Below, one piece after another: positions 11,265 through 24,339 of a stretch of 64,000 nt of DNA; within the stretch, counting starts at the first letter, position 1; each line of letters opens with the position of its first letter. The notes under the pieces were generated by a model. It was not told the origin of the DNA. It made no database searches and saw only the letters and a list, made by a program, of their open reading frames with translations. This DNA is from Caprella mutica (taxonomy: Eukaryota; Arthropoda; Malacostraca; Amphipoda; Caprellidae). The DNA lies in contig CANNZV010001031.1 in the NCBI GenBank assembly GCA_947561585.1, positions 1 through 64,000 of the forward strand. The letters run 5' to 3'. A program made the position numbers and the translations under genes.

Positions 11265-14200
11265 GATATCCTCACAATGTCGAGTACATATTGGTGAGAT
11301 GTTGGTTGATATCGTCACAATGTCGAGTACATATTGGTGAGATGTTGGTTGATATCCTCACAATGTCGAGTACATATTGGTGAGATGTTGGTTGATATCG
11401 TCACAATGTCGAGTACATATTGGTGAGATGTTGGTTGATATCGTCACAATGTCGAGTACAAATTGGTTAGATGTTGGTTGATATCGTCACAATGTCGAGT
11501 ACATATTGGTGAGATGTTGGTTGATATCGTCACAATGTCGAGTACATATTGGTGAGATGTTGGTTGATATCGTCACAATGTCGAGTACATATTGGTTAGA
11601 TGTTGGTTGATACCCTCACAATGTCGAGTACATATTGGTGAGATGTTGGTTGATATCCTCACAATGTCGAGTACATATTGGTGAGATGTTGGTTGATATC
11701 CTCACAATGTCGAGTACATATTGGTGAGATGTTGGTTGATATCCTCACAATGTCGAGTACATATTGGTGAGATGTTTGTTGATACCGTCACAATATCGAG
11801 TACATATTGGTGAGATGTTGGTTGATACCGTCACAATGTCGAGTACATATTGGTGAGATGTTGGTTGATACCGTCACAATGTCGAGTACAAATTGGTTAG
11901 ATGTTGGTTGATATCCTCACAATGTCGAGTAAATATTGGTGAGATGTTTGTTGATACCGTCACAATATCGAGTACATATTGGTGAGATGTTGGTTGATAT
12001 CCTCACAATGTCGAGTACATATTGGTGAGATGTTTGTTGATACCGTCACAATGTCGAGTACATATTGGTTAGATGTTGGTTGATACTGTCACAATGTCGA
12101 GTACATACTGGTGAGATGTTGGTTGATACCGTCACAATGTCAAGTACAAATTGGTTAGATGTTGGTTGATATCCTCACAATGTCGAGTACATATTGGTGA
12201 GATGTTGGTTGATATCGTCACAATGTCGAGTACATATTGGTGAGATGTTGGTTGATATCGTCACAATGTCGAGTACATATTGGTGAGATGTTGGTTGGTA
12301 TCGTCACAATGTCGAGTACATATTGGTGAGATGTTGGTTGATATCGTCACAATGTCGAGTACATATTGGTGAGATGTTTGTTGATATCCTCACAATGTCG
12401 AGTACATATTGGTGAGATGTTTGTTGATATCGTCACAATGTCGAGTACATATTGGTGAGATGTTTGTTGATACCGTCACAATATCGAGTACATATTGGTG
12501 AGATGTTGGTTGATATCCTCACAATGTCGAGTACATATTGGTGAGATGTTTTTTGATACCGTCACAATGTCGAGTACATATTGGTTAGATGTTGGTTGAT
12601 ATCCTCACAATGTCGAGTACATATTGGTGAGATGTTTGTTGATACCGTCACAATATCGAGTACATATTGGTGAGATGTTGGTTGATATCCTCACAATGTC
12701 GAGTACATATTGGTGAGATGTTTGTTGATACCGTCACAATGTCGAGTACATATTGGTTAGATGTTGGTTGATACTGTCACAATGTCGAGTACATACTGGT
12801 GAGATGTTGGTTGATACCGTCACAATGTCAAGTACAAATTGGTTAGATGTTGGTTGATATCCTCACAATGTCGAGTACATATTGGTGAGATGTTGGTTGA
12901 TATCGTCACAATGTCGAGTACATATTGGTGAGATGTTGGTTGATATCGTCACAATGTCGAGTACATATTGGTGAGATGTTGGTTGGTATCGTCACAATGT
13001 CGAGTACATATTGGTGAGATGTTGGTTGATATCGTCACAATGTCGAGTACATATTGGTGAGATGTTTGTTGATATCCTCACAATGTCGAGTACATATTGG
13101 TGAGATGTTTGTTGATATCGTCACAATGTCGAGTACATATTGGTGAGATGTTTGTTGATACCGTCACAATATCGAGTACATATTGGTGAGATGTTGGTTG
13201 ATATCCTCACAATGTCGAGTACATATTGGTGAGATGTTTTTTGATACCGTCACAATGTCGAGTACATATTGGTTAGATGTTGGTTGATATCCTCACAATG
13301 TCGAGTACATATTGGTGAGATGTTTGTTGATACCGTCACAATGTCGAGTACATATTGGTTAGATGTTGGTTGATACCCTCACAATGTCGAGTACATATTG
13401 GTGAGATGTTGGTTGATATCCTCACAATGTCGAGTACATATTGGTGAGATGTTGGTTGATATCCTCACAATGTCGAGTACATATTGGTGAGATGTTGGTT
13501 GATATCCTCACAATTTCGAGTACATATTGGTGAGATGTTTGTTGATACCGTCACAATGTCGAGTACATATTGGTGAGATGTTTGTTGATATCGTCACAAT
13601 GTCGAGTACATATTGGTGAGATGTTTTTTGATACCGTCACAATGTCGAGTACATATTGGTTAGATGTTGGTTGATATCCTCACAATGTCGAGTACATATT
13701 GTTGAGATGTTTGTTGATACCGTCACAATGTCGAGTACATATTGGTGAGATGTTGGTTGATACCGTCACAATGTCGAGTACATATTGGTGAGATGTTGGT
13801 TGATACCGTCACAATGTCGAGTACAAATTGGTTAGATGTTGGTTGATATCCTCACAATGTCGAGTACATATTGGTGAGATGTTTGTTGATACCGTCACAA
13901 TATCGAGTACATATTGGTGAGATGTTGGTTGATATCCTCACAATGTCGAGTACATATTGGTGAGATGTTTGTTGATACCGTCACAATGTCGAGTACATAT
14001 TGGTGAGATGTTGGTTGATACTGTCACAATGTCGAGTACATATTGGTGAGATGTTGGTTGATACCGTCACAATGTCAAGTACAAATTGGTTAGATGTTGG
14101 TTGATATCCTCACAATGTCGAGTACATATTGGTGATATGTTGGTTGATATCGTCACAATGTCGAGTACATATTGGTGAGATGTTGGTTGATATCGTCACA

Positions 14201-17200
14201 ATGTCGAGTACATATTGGTGAGATGTTGGTTGATATCGTCACAATGTCGAGTACATATTGGTGAGATGTTTGTTGATATCGTCACAATGTCGAGTACATG
14301 TTGGTGAGATGTTGGTTAATATCGTCACAATGTCGAGTACATATTGGTGAGATGTTGGTTGATATCGTCACAATGTCGAGTACATATTGGTGAGATGTTT
14401 TTTGATACCGTCACAATGTCGAGTACATATTGGTTAGATGTTGGTTGATATCCTCACAATGTCGAGTACATATTGGTGAGATGTTTGTTGATACCGTCAC
14501 AATATCGAGTACATATTGGTGAGATGTTGGTTGATACCGTCACAATGTCGAGTACATATTGGTGAGATGTTGGTTGATACCGTCACAATGTCGAGTACAA
14601 ATTGGTTAGATGTTGGTTGATATCCTCACAATGTCGAGTACATATTGGTGAGATGTTTGTTGATACCGTCACAATATCGAGTACATATTGGTGAGATGTT
14701 GGTTGATATCCTCACAATGTCGAGTACATATTGGTGAGATGTTTGTTGATACCGTCACAATGTCGAGTACATATTGGTTAGATGTTGGTTGATACTGTCA
14801 CAATGTCGAGTACATATTGGTGAGATGTTGGTTGATACCGTCACAATGTCAAGTACAAATTGGTTAGATGTTGGTTGATATCCTCACAATGTCGAGTACA
14901 TATTGGTGAGATGTTGGTTGATATCGTCACAATGTCGAGTACATATTGGTGAGATGTTGGTTGATATCGTCACAATGTCGAGTACATATTGGTGAGATGT
15001 TGGTTGATATCGTCACAATGTCGAGTACATATTGGTGAGATGTTGGTTGATATCGTCACAATGTCGAGTACATATTGGTGAGATGTTTGTTGATATCCTC
15101 ACAATGTCGAGTACATATTGGTGAGATGTTTGTTGATATCGTCACAATGTCGAGTACATATTGGTGAGATGTTTGTTGATACCGTCACAATGTCGAGTAC
15201 ATATTGGTGAGATGTTGGTTGATATCCTCACAATGTCGAGTACATATTGGTGAGATGTTTTTTGATACCGTCACAATGTCGAGTACATATTGGTTAGATG
15301 TTGGTTGATATCCTCACAATGTCGAGTACATATTGGTGAGATGTTTGTTGATACCGTCACAATGTCGAGTACATATTGGTTAGATGTTGGTTGATACCCT
15401 CAAAATGTCGAGTACATATTGGTGAGATGTTGGTTGATATCCTCACAATGTCGAGTACATATTGGTGAGATGTTGGTTGATATCCTCACAATGTCGAGTA
15501 CATATTGGTGAGATGTTGGTTGATATCCTCACAATTTCGAGTACATATTGGTGAGATGTTTGTTGATACCGTCACAATGTCGAGTACATATTGGTGAGAT
15601 GTTTGTTGATATCGTCACAATGTCGAGTACATATTGGTGAGATGTTTTTTGATACCGTCACAATGTCGAGTACATATTGGTTAGATGTTTGTTGATATCC
15701 TCACAATGTCGAGTACATATTGTTGAGATGTTTGTTGATACCGTCACAATGTCGAGTACATATTGGTGAGATGTTGGTTGATACCGTCACAATGTCGAGT
15801 ACATATTGGTGAGATGTTGGTTGATACCGTCACAATGTCGAGTACAAATTGGTTAGATGTTGGTTGATATCCTCACAATGTCGAGTACATATTGGTGAGA
15901 TGTTTGTTGATACCGTCACAATATCGAGTACATATTGGTGAGATGTTGGTTGATATCCTCACAATGTCGAGTACATATTGGTGAGATGTTTGTTGATACC
16001 GTCACAATGTCGAGTACATATTGGTGAGATGTTGGTTGATACTGTCACAATGTCGAGTACATATTGGTGAGATGTTGGTTGATACCGTCACAATGTCAAG
16101 TACAAATTGGTTAGATGTTGGTTGATATCCTCACAATGTCGAGTACATATTGGTGAGATGTTGGTTGATATCGTCACAATGTCGAGTACATATTGGTGAG
16201 ATGTTGGTTGATATCGTCACAATGTCGAGTACATATTGGTGAGATGTTGGTTGATATCGTCACAATGTCGAGTACATATTGGTGAGATGTTTGTTGATAT
16301 CGTCACAATGTCGAGTACATGTTGGTGAGATGTTGGTTAATATCGTCACAATGTCGAGTACATATTGGTGAGATGTTGGTTGATATCGTCACAATGTCGA
16401 GTACATATTGGTGAGATGTTTTTTGATACCGTCACAATGTCGAGTACATATTGGTTAGATGTTGGTTGATATCCTCACAATGTCGAGTACATATTGGTGA
16501 GATGTTTGTTGATACCGTCACAATATCGAGTACATATTGGTGAGATGTTGGTTGATATCCTCACAATGTCGAGTACATATTGGTGAGATGTTTGTTGATA
16601 CCGTCACAATGTCGAGTACATATTGGTGAGATGTTGGTTGATACTGTCACAATGTCGAGTACATATTGGTGAGATGTTGGTTGATACCGTCACAATGTCA
16701 AGTACAAATTGGTTAGATGTTGGTTGATATCCTCACAATGTCGAGTACATATTGGTGAGATGTTGGTTGATATCGTCACAATGTCGAGTACATATTGGTG
16801 AGATGTTGGTTGATATCGTCACAATGTCGAGTACATATTGGTGAGATGTTTGTTGATATCGTCACAATGTCGAGTACATGTTGGTGAGATGTTGGTTAAT
16901 ATCGTCACAATGTCGAGTACATATTGGTGAGATGTTGGTTGATATCGTCACAATGTCGAGTACATATTGGTGAGATGTTGGTTGATATCCTCACAATGTC
17001 GAGTACATATTGGTGAGATGTTTTTTGATACCGTCACAATGTCGAGTACATATTGGTTAGATGTTGGTTGATATCCTCACAATGTCGAGTACATATTGGT
17101 GAGATGTTGGTTGATATCCTCACAATTTCGAGTACATATTGGTGAGATGTTTGTTGATACCGTCACAATGTCGAGTACATATTGGTGAGATGTTTGTTGA

Positions 17201-20200
17201 TATCGTCACAATGTCGAGTACATATTGGTGAGATGTTTTTTGATACCGTCACAATGTCGAGTACATATTGGTTAGATGTTGGTTGATATCGTCACAATGT
17301 CGAGTACATATTGGTGAGATGTTGGTTGATATCCTCACAATGTCGAGTACATATTGGTGAGATGTTTTTTGATACCGTCACAATGTCGAGTACATATTGG
17401 TTAGATGTTGGTTGATATCATCACAATGTCGAGTACATATTGGTGAGATGTTGGTTGATATCCTCACAATGTCGAGTACATATTGGTGAGATGTTGGTTG
17501 ATATCGTCACAATGTCGAGTACATATTGGTGAGATGTTGGTTGATATCGTCACAATGTCGAGTACATATATTGGTGAGATGTTGGTTGATATCGTCACAA
17601 TGTCGAGTACATATTGGTGAGATGTTGGTTGATATCGTGACAATGTCGAGTACATATTGGTGAGATGTTTGTTGATATCGTCACAATGTCGAGTACATAT
17701 TGGTGAGATGTTTGTTGATATCGTCACAATGTCGAGTACATGTTGGTGAGATGTTGGTTAATATCGTCACAATGTCGAGTACATATTGGTGAGATGTTGG
17801 TTGATATCGTCACAATGTCGAGTACATATTGGTGAGATGTTGGTTGATATCCTCACAATGTCGAGTACATATTGGTGAGATGTTTTTTGATACCGTCACA
17901 ATGTCGAGTACATATTGGTTAGATGTTGGTTGATATCCTCACAATGTCGAGTACATATTGGTGAGATGTTTGTTGATACCGTCACAATGTCGAGTACATA
18001 TTGGTTAGATGTTGGTTGATACCCTCACAATGTCGAGTACATATTGGTGAGATGTTGGTTGATATCCTCACAATGTCGAGTACATATTGGTGAGATGTTG
18101 GTTGATATCCTCACAATGTCGAGTACATATTGGTGAGATGTTGGTTGATATCGTCACAATGTCGAGTACATATTGGTGAGATGTTTTTTGATACCGTCAC
18201 AATGTCGAGTACATATTGGTTAGATGTTGGTTGATATCCTCACAATGTCGAGTACATATTGGTGAGATGTTTGTTGATACCGTCACAATGTCGAGTACAT
18301 ATTGGTGAGATGTTGGTTGATACCGTCACAATGTCGAGTACATATTGGTGAGATGTTGGTTGATACCGTCACAATGTCGAGTACAAATTGGTTAGATGTT
18401 GGTTGATATCGTCACAATGTCGAGTACATATTGGTGAGATGTTGGTTGATATCGTTACAATGTCGAGTACATATTGGTGAGATGTTGGTTGATATCGTCA
18501 CAATGTCGAGTACATATTGGTGAGATGTTGGTTGATATCGTCACAATGTCGAGTACATATTGGTGAGATGTTGGTTGATATCGTCACAATGTCGAGTACA
18601 TATTGGTGAGATGTTTGTTGATACCGTCACAATGTCGAGTACATATTGGTTAGATGTTGGTTGATATCCTCACAATGTCGAGTACATATTGGTGAGATGT
18701 TTGTTGATACCGTCACAATGTCGAGTACATATTGGTGAGATGTTGGTTGATACCGTCACAATGTCGAGTACATATTGGTGAGATGTTGGTTGATACCGTC
18801 ACAATGTCGAGTACAAATTGGTTAGATGTTGGTTGATATCGTCACAATGTCGAGTACATATTGGTGAGATGTTGGTTGATATCGTTACAATGTCGAGTAC
18901 ATATTGGTGAGATGTTGGTTGATATCGTCACAATGTCGAGTACATATTGGTGAGATGTTGGTTGATATCGTCACAATGTCGAGTACATATTGGTGAGATG
19001 TTGGTTGATATCGTCACAATGTCGCGTACATATTGGTGAGATGTTGGTTGATATCCTCACAATGTCGAGTACATATTGGTGAGATGTTGGTTGATATCCT
19101 CACAATGTCGCGTACATATTGGTGAGATGTTGGTTGATATCCTCACAATGTCGAGTACATATTGGTGAGATGTTGGTTGATATCCTCACAATGTCGAGTA
19201 CATATTGGTGAGATGTTGGTTGATATCCTCACAATGTCGAGTACATATTGGTGAGATGTTGGTTGATATCCTCACAATGTCGAGTACATATTGGTGAGAT
19301 GTTGGTTGATATCCTCACAATGTCGAGTACATATTGGTGAGATGTTGGTTGATATCGTCACAATGTCGAGTACATATTGGTGAGATGTTGGTTGATACCG
19401 TCACAATGTCGAGTACAAATTGGTTAGATGTTGGTTGATATCGTCACAATGTCGAGTACATATTGGTGAGATGTTGGTTGATATCGTTACAATGTCGAGT
19501 ACATATTGGTGAGATGTTGGTTGATATCGTCACAATGTCGAGTACATATTGGTGAGATGTTGGTTGATATCGTCACAATGTCGAGTACATATTGGTGAGA
19601 TGTTGGTTGATATCGTCACAATGTCGCGTACATATTGGTGAGATGTTGGTTGATATCCTCACAATGTCGAGTACATATTGGTGAGATGTTGGTTGATATC
19701 CTCACAATGTCGCGTACATATTGGTGAGATGTTGGTTGATATCCTCACAATGTCGAGTACATATTGGTGAGATGTTGGTTGATATCCTCACAATGTCGAG
19801 TACATATTGGTGAGATGTTGGTTGATATCCTCACAATGTCGAGTACATATTGGTGAGATGTTGGTTGATATCCTCACAATGTCGAGTACATATTGGTGAG
19901 ATGTTGGTTGATATCCTCACAATGTCGAGTACATATTGGTGAGATGTTGGTTGATATCCTCACAATGTCGAGTACATATTGGTGAGATGTTGGTTGATAT
20001 CCTCACAATGTCGAGTACATATTGGTGAGATGTTGGTTGATATCGTCACAATGTCGAGTACATATTGGTGAGATGTTTGTTGATATCGTCACAATGTCGA
20101 GTACATATTGGTGAGATGTTGGTTGATATCGTCACAATGTCGAGTACATATTGGTGAGATGTTGGTTGATATCGTCACAATGTCGAGTACATATTGGTGA

Positions 20201-21310
20201 GATGTTGGTTGATATCGTCACAATGTCGAGTACATATTGGTGAGATGTTGGTTGATATCCTCACAATGTCGAGTACATATTGGTGAGATGTTGGTTGATA
20301 TCGTCACAATGTCGAGTACATATTGGTGAGATGTTGGTTGATATCGTCACAATGTCGAGTACATATTGGTGAGATGTTGGTTGATATCGTCACAATGTCG
20401 AGTACATATTGGTGAGATGTTGGTTGATATCCTCACAATGTCGCGTATATATTGGTGAGATGTTTGTTGATATCGTCACAATGTCGCGTATATATTGGTG
20501 AGATGTTGGTTGATACCGTCACAATGTCGAGTACATATTGGTGAGATGTTGGTTGATATCCTCACAATGTCGCGTATATATTGGTGAGATGTTTGTTGAT
20601 ATCGTCACAATGTCGCGTATATATTGGTGAGATGTTGGTTGATACCGTCACAATGTCGAGTACATATTGGTGAGATGTTGGTTGATATCCTCACAATGTC
20701 GCGTATATATTGGTGAGATGTTTGTTGATATCGTCACAATGTCGCGTATATATTGGTGAGATGTTGGTTGATACCGTCACAATGTCGAGTACATATTGGT
20801 GAGATGTTGGTTGATACCGTCACAATGTCGAGTACATATTGGTGAGATGTTGGTTGATATCCTCACAATGTCGCGTATATATTGGTGAGATGTTGGTTGA
20901 TATCGTCACAATGTCGCGTATATATTGGTGAGATGTTGGTTGATACCGTCACAATGTCGAGTACATATTGGTGAGATGTTGGTTGATACCGTCACAATGT
21001 CGAGTACATATTGGTGAGATGTTGGTTGATATCCTCACAATGTCGCGTATATATTGGTGAGATGTTGGTTGATATCGTCACAATGTCGAGTACATATTGG
21101 TGAGATGTTGGTTGATATCGTCACAATGTCGAATACATATTGGTGAGATGTTGGTTGATATCCTCACAATGTCGAGTACATATTGGTGAGATGTTGGTCG
21201 ATACACTCACAATGTCGAGTACTTATTGGTGAAATGTTGGTTGATATCGTCACAATGTCGCGTACATATTGGTGAAATGTTGGTTGATATCGTCACAATG
21301 TCGCGTACAT
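11265..21310 (+). repeat. 43-bp satellite array
   Basis: About 233 tandem copies of a 43-bp unit (clean copy at 11266-11308, core ACAATGTCGAGTACATATTG) spanning 10 kb. The main variants are CCTCAC, CGTCAC or CCGTCAC at the unit start, GTTTG or GTTTT for GTTGG, TTAG for TGAG, AATATCG, AATTTCG, and GTCGCGTATATATTGG near 20440-21060. One unit near 17560 is 2 bp longer. Many units contain GATATC. Variant markers recur at fixed steps, giving higher-order periods of 688 bp and 2021 bp, and a 129-bp three-unit period near 20440-20830. Frames are mostly closed, and no gene is supported. Confidence 0.97.
12480..17130 (+). repeat. 2021-bp higher-order repeat in 43-bp array
   Basis: Rare unit variants recur at exactly 2021 bp, which is 47 units. 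AATATCG occurs at 12480, 14501 and 16522; at 12652 and 14673; and at 13899 and 15920. AATTTCG occurs at 13512 and 15533. GTCAAGTAC occurs at 12827 and 14848. The array therefore grew by duplicating blocks of about 2 kb, on top of a smaller 688-bp (16-unit) period seen at 11964, 12652 and at 12480, 13168. Confidence 0.85.
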
Positions 21311-21740
21311 AGCACAGAATTAAATATATATTAGTATTCATAGAGCTGTTTTGTATATATTGGGTCATCTTTTTCCCATCAAAGTATCTATATACAATCT
21401 GAATTAGTTCAATTAACGTTATTGATAAATATACAAACTCATCACTTAATGATACTATTAAAACATTTAATAATTTGATACATAAATATTCTCACAAAAT
21501 ACCTTCAATGACACTGCAGTAGAACTCCTCTATAGTGAATTCATCTCTAGTGAATCTTGACTCCTGAATAAGGAACTACCCCGAATAGTGAACAAATTTT
21601 CTCCAGTATATCACGAATAGCTATCAGTTTTAGAAAACTGATGACCATTTTATGCCAGATGGAAGAAAATTGGTTCACTATTCGTGGTAGTTCACTATAC
21701 AGGACTCTACATTCACTATGGAGCAGTCCACTATACAGGG

Positions 21741-21940
21741 TGTCCCAAAAAAAAACGATTCCCAAGTTTCAAAGGTTGTAATTCAAAAACTATTAGACTT
21801 ACAAAGAATTGGAAGATTATATTTTGTTTCTTAACATTTTTTCCATCTCTGTACAAAATTTCAGCTGAATTTATCAAATAGTTTTCTATAATCAGTATTT
21901 TTAGTGACCGATACTGAAAACCTGTTTGCGCACTTTTGTT
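21741..21940 (+). repeat. Left long inverted-repeat arm
   Basis: Matches the complement of 22683-22881 with scattered substitutions. Shared landmarks are CCAAGTTTCAAAG, TTTTCCATCTCTGTAC, TAGTTTTCTATAATCAG and CCTGTTTGCGCACTTTTGTT. The terminal CAGGG lies at 21736-21740. Confidence 0.85.
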
Positions 21941-21959
21941 TGCAGCAGGAGCAAACAAA

Positions 21960-22369
21960 AGTGTTCTGCGCACAGAAGCACCGTCCTGAATCCACCAGGT
22001 TCAATTGATTCTGTTTTCATGTGGTTCTAAAAGTCTGGCAACGATGATGTAAATTTATTAGAACAAGGTATCCAACTTCATTTATTTTCATATGACACGC
22101 TATTGCCACCAAGTTCCATCCACACAGATCATTCCTACGTCAAAGTTGAGATTAGGAGTTTGATTCTTTGGTGCATATGTGCGTACTTTTTGATTATTTA
22201 ATTTGACATCAAATGAAAAGCGTCTTACCTCAACGTGAACCACAAAATCATCCATAAATTGAACATTTCTTTGCAAAAACCATTGAGCAAAATTCATCTG
22301 CCGAGGAAGATCGGAATCGAGGGGTTTGTACCGCTCGTGCATCTTGTAAAGATGCCATTTAAAATCCAA
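21960..22369 (-). pseudogene. Tc1/mariner transposase remnant
   Basis: An 89-codon open stretch (22100-22369) has RQMNFAQWFLQRNVQFMDD, then VEVRRFSFD, KLNNQKVRTYAPKN. This follows the pattern around the first catalytic aspartate in some insect Tc1/mariner transposases (a Trp-containing helix, a DE-R-F motif, then N-N and a Trp or Tyr). Here the expected aspartate appears replaced (HVEVRRF). Downstream, past stops, WIQDGAS near 21980-22000 resembles the second aspartate motif. Its sequence then runs straight into the long terminal arm. N- and C-terminal parts are missing. Family assignment is inferred from motif spacing only. Confidence 0.6.
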
Positions 22370-22682
22370 TGTTACAATTCTGTTGAATTTAGGTTTAGTA
22401 AAGTCTAGTTCTCTTTTTCTTGCAGAATATTTTACTGAAAGTGCGCAGAGTTTTACTGTGAGTGCGCAAACAAGTTTTTAGTATCTGTCACTAAAATTAC
22501 TCCAGACAACGAAGGACATACTGAAGGAAAAATTTGATGAGTAACAAATCGATTGTTTTTATATTTCAGTGTCATTTTAACAAATGTTTATTATGATTCA
22601 TATTAATATTTTTAGATAAACAATTTTAAAAACGGTGAAAAGTCATTAAAAACATGGTTTAAATATCATAAATTCGAAGTTT

Positions 22683-22886
22683 AACAAAAGTGCGCAAACA
22701 GGTTTTCAGTATCGGTCACTAAAAATACTGATTATAGAAAACTATATGATGAATTTAGCTTAAATTTAGTACAGAGATGGAAAAAATGTTGAGAAACAAA
22801 ATGTGATTTTCCAATTTGTTGTAAGTTTAATAGTTTTTGAATTACAGTCTTTGAAACTTGGGTATCACTTTTTTTGGAACACCCTG
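22683..22886 (-). repeat. Right long inverted-repeat arm
   Basis: Complement of 21736-21940 with mismatches. It starts AACAAAAGTGCGCAAACAGG and ends ACACCCTG. Confidence 0.85.
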
Positions 22887-22895
22887 TGGAGGATT

Positions 22896-24186
22896 ACTAT
22901 GTATATTTTGTATACAGTGCTAAATAGTACATGAATATGTAATAATTTACTGCTACTATTGATTAGGTTCATTTAAATTCATAAAATTGAAGGGCAATAT
23001 AAAATTAGTTGGTAAATGCCCCTCAAAAAGTAACATAGGAATTTATGTTTTTTTTAACATTTTTGCAAACTGCTTTTTTTTTTTCATGCTTCTATTAGTA
23101 ATTTAAATTGTGTTAAAATGTGAGAAATTAAAATTTCTTAAGGAATTCAGAGTTTGAACGATGATTTACAAGATGATTGAAGTATTTCTAGAGGTTCCAC
23201 ATTGAAAGCCAATTTAATTGTCATAAATTGTTCAAAATGTTGAAATTATGCAAAAAAAGGAATAAAATAATTCTATTCCTTACAAATTGAAAATTAGATA
23301 GATATGTACTGCTACATTATTTTGAATTGATCACATTGAGTTTCCAATAAAAACATGTTCAAAAATAATTTAGGAAATAGCAGTATTTCATATCTTGAAC
23401 TGATTGCTTTCACCTTCAAAAACGTCACAAAACAAAATATTGGCCATAGTAAAGAGCCAAACAAAAAATTTCTAAAAAAGTTTTTTGATCCACCGCAACC
23501 TGTAGGTATCATTGATGCCAATCAAAATAAAAGTTAAATAATAATTATATAACTTTTTCTTCTATGGTCGAATATGTGGAACCGTTCGATAATTCGGAAC
23601 TTACCTTAAAATGAGGTAAAAAGATGGTTAGTTTTTGCGATAGGAGTTTCTAGGGGTTTTCTTTTTTAGTGAGAGTAGGTACAGTTTGGTCTGTTTTACA
23701 GCCTAGCACTTTATGGCTGAAGTTTAATTGCCTGAGAAGATTAAGATAATAGTATTATAACCACAGGACACACGGTGCACTCTGACTAACACCTACTCTG
23801 CTACCTGTGGATACACTGTGGGTACACTGTGGATACACTAAGGGTACACCATACTGTGTCATCACTGAAAGTAGTTAAATGTTACCAAAAGTGTTTCAAA
23901 TTATTGTTTCAGAATCACGAAGGAAAATTCTTTCTTGGAAATGATGTGGAGCGGGTGGAAAAATGCTTCCTTACCGATATCAAAACCTGAACAGTTCATC
24001 ATTTTATTAAGTCAATATTGAAATAAAATTGAAGTAGTACTTTTGATAATCTTTCTGTATGCATGGATATGGAGATGTAGCAGTTGTCAGACACTCATGG
24101 TACTCGGTAAGTGGCCTTTAACCAATCTTATCTTTAAGAATTTTCTGATCATGACAGCGGAAGTTCTTTTCTATACCAGCAGATAT
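22896..24186. other. Single-copy AT-rich DNA, no gene found
   Basis: Mostly very AT-rich. Near 23760-23850 short direct repeats of a TGTGGATACAC / TGTGGGTACAC type occur. Two small overlapping frames on opposite strands at 23312-23537 are not credible genes. Confidence 0.55.
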
Positions 24187-24339
24187 AACGCGGCATTTTC
24201 ACCGTCTAGTTTACGCCTCTTCAATTAAAATGAATAGAAATTAAATTCACAGTCTATATACTAGCGTTTCTGCCGCATTCCATTCATTTAACCGTGATAA
24301 ACTGAAAAGGCGTAAACCGGGCGGTGAAAACGCAACGTT
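24187..24339. mobile_element. Small MITE-like hairpin
   Basis: About 150 bp folding back on itself. The left arm contains CATTTTCACCG and GTTTACGCCT followed by ATGAAT. The right arm complement contains CGTTTTCACCG, GTTTACGCCT and AAATGAAT. Arms are about 55 bp and imperfect. No coding capacity and no clear target duplication. Confidence 0.6.

Larger units (their letters stand above)
21736..22886 (-). mobile_element. Tc1/mariner element with 205-bp inverted repeats
   Basis: An 1151-bp element starting CAGGGTGTCCCAAAA and ending with the complement of CAGGGTGTTCCAAAA. The two arms (21736-21940 and 22683-22886) match imperfectly over about 205 bp, far longer than the usual Tc1/mariner ends. 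The left flank is TA (21734-21735). The right flank is TG (22887-22888), consistent with a mutated TA duplication. A third, shorter copy of the inner arm sequence lies at about 22455-22500. The interior holds a decayed minus-strand transposase fragment. It is nested inside the MITE at 21521-22895, so it is the younger insertion. Confidence 0.82.
21521..22895. mobile_element. MITE copy 2, split by an insertion
   Basis: The left part (21521-21735) begins with AGAACTCCTCTATAGTGAA and matches the copy at 9081-9247, including the inner motif GGACTCTACATTCACTA and then CCACTATA. At that TA the match stops and another transposon (21736-22886) begins. Immediately after it, TGGAGGATT (22887-22895) resembles the missing MITE end TAGAGGAG. 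This copy is longer inside than the one at 9081. No coding capacity. Confidence 0.75.

Noticed and set aside
22100..22369. Functional gene in the long-arm transposon
   Set aside because: Only a fragment with transposase-like spacing. The catalytic position looks mutated, and stops separate it from the next motif.
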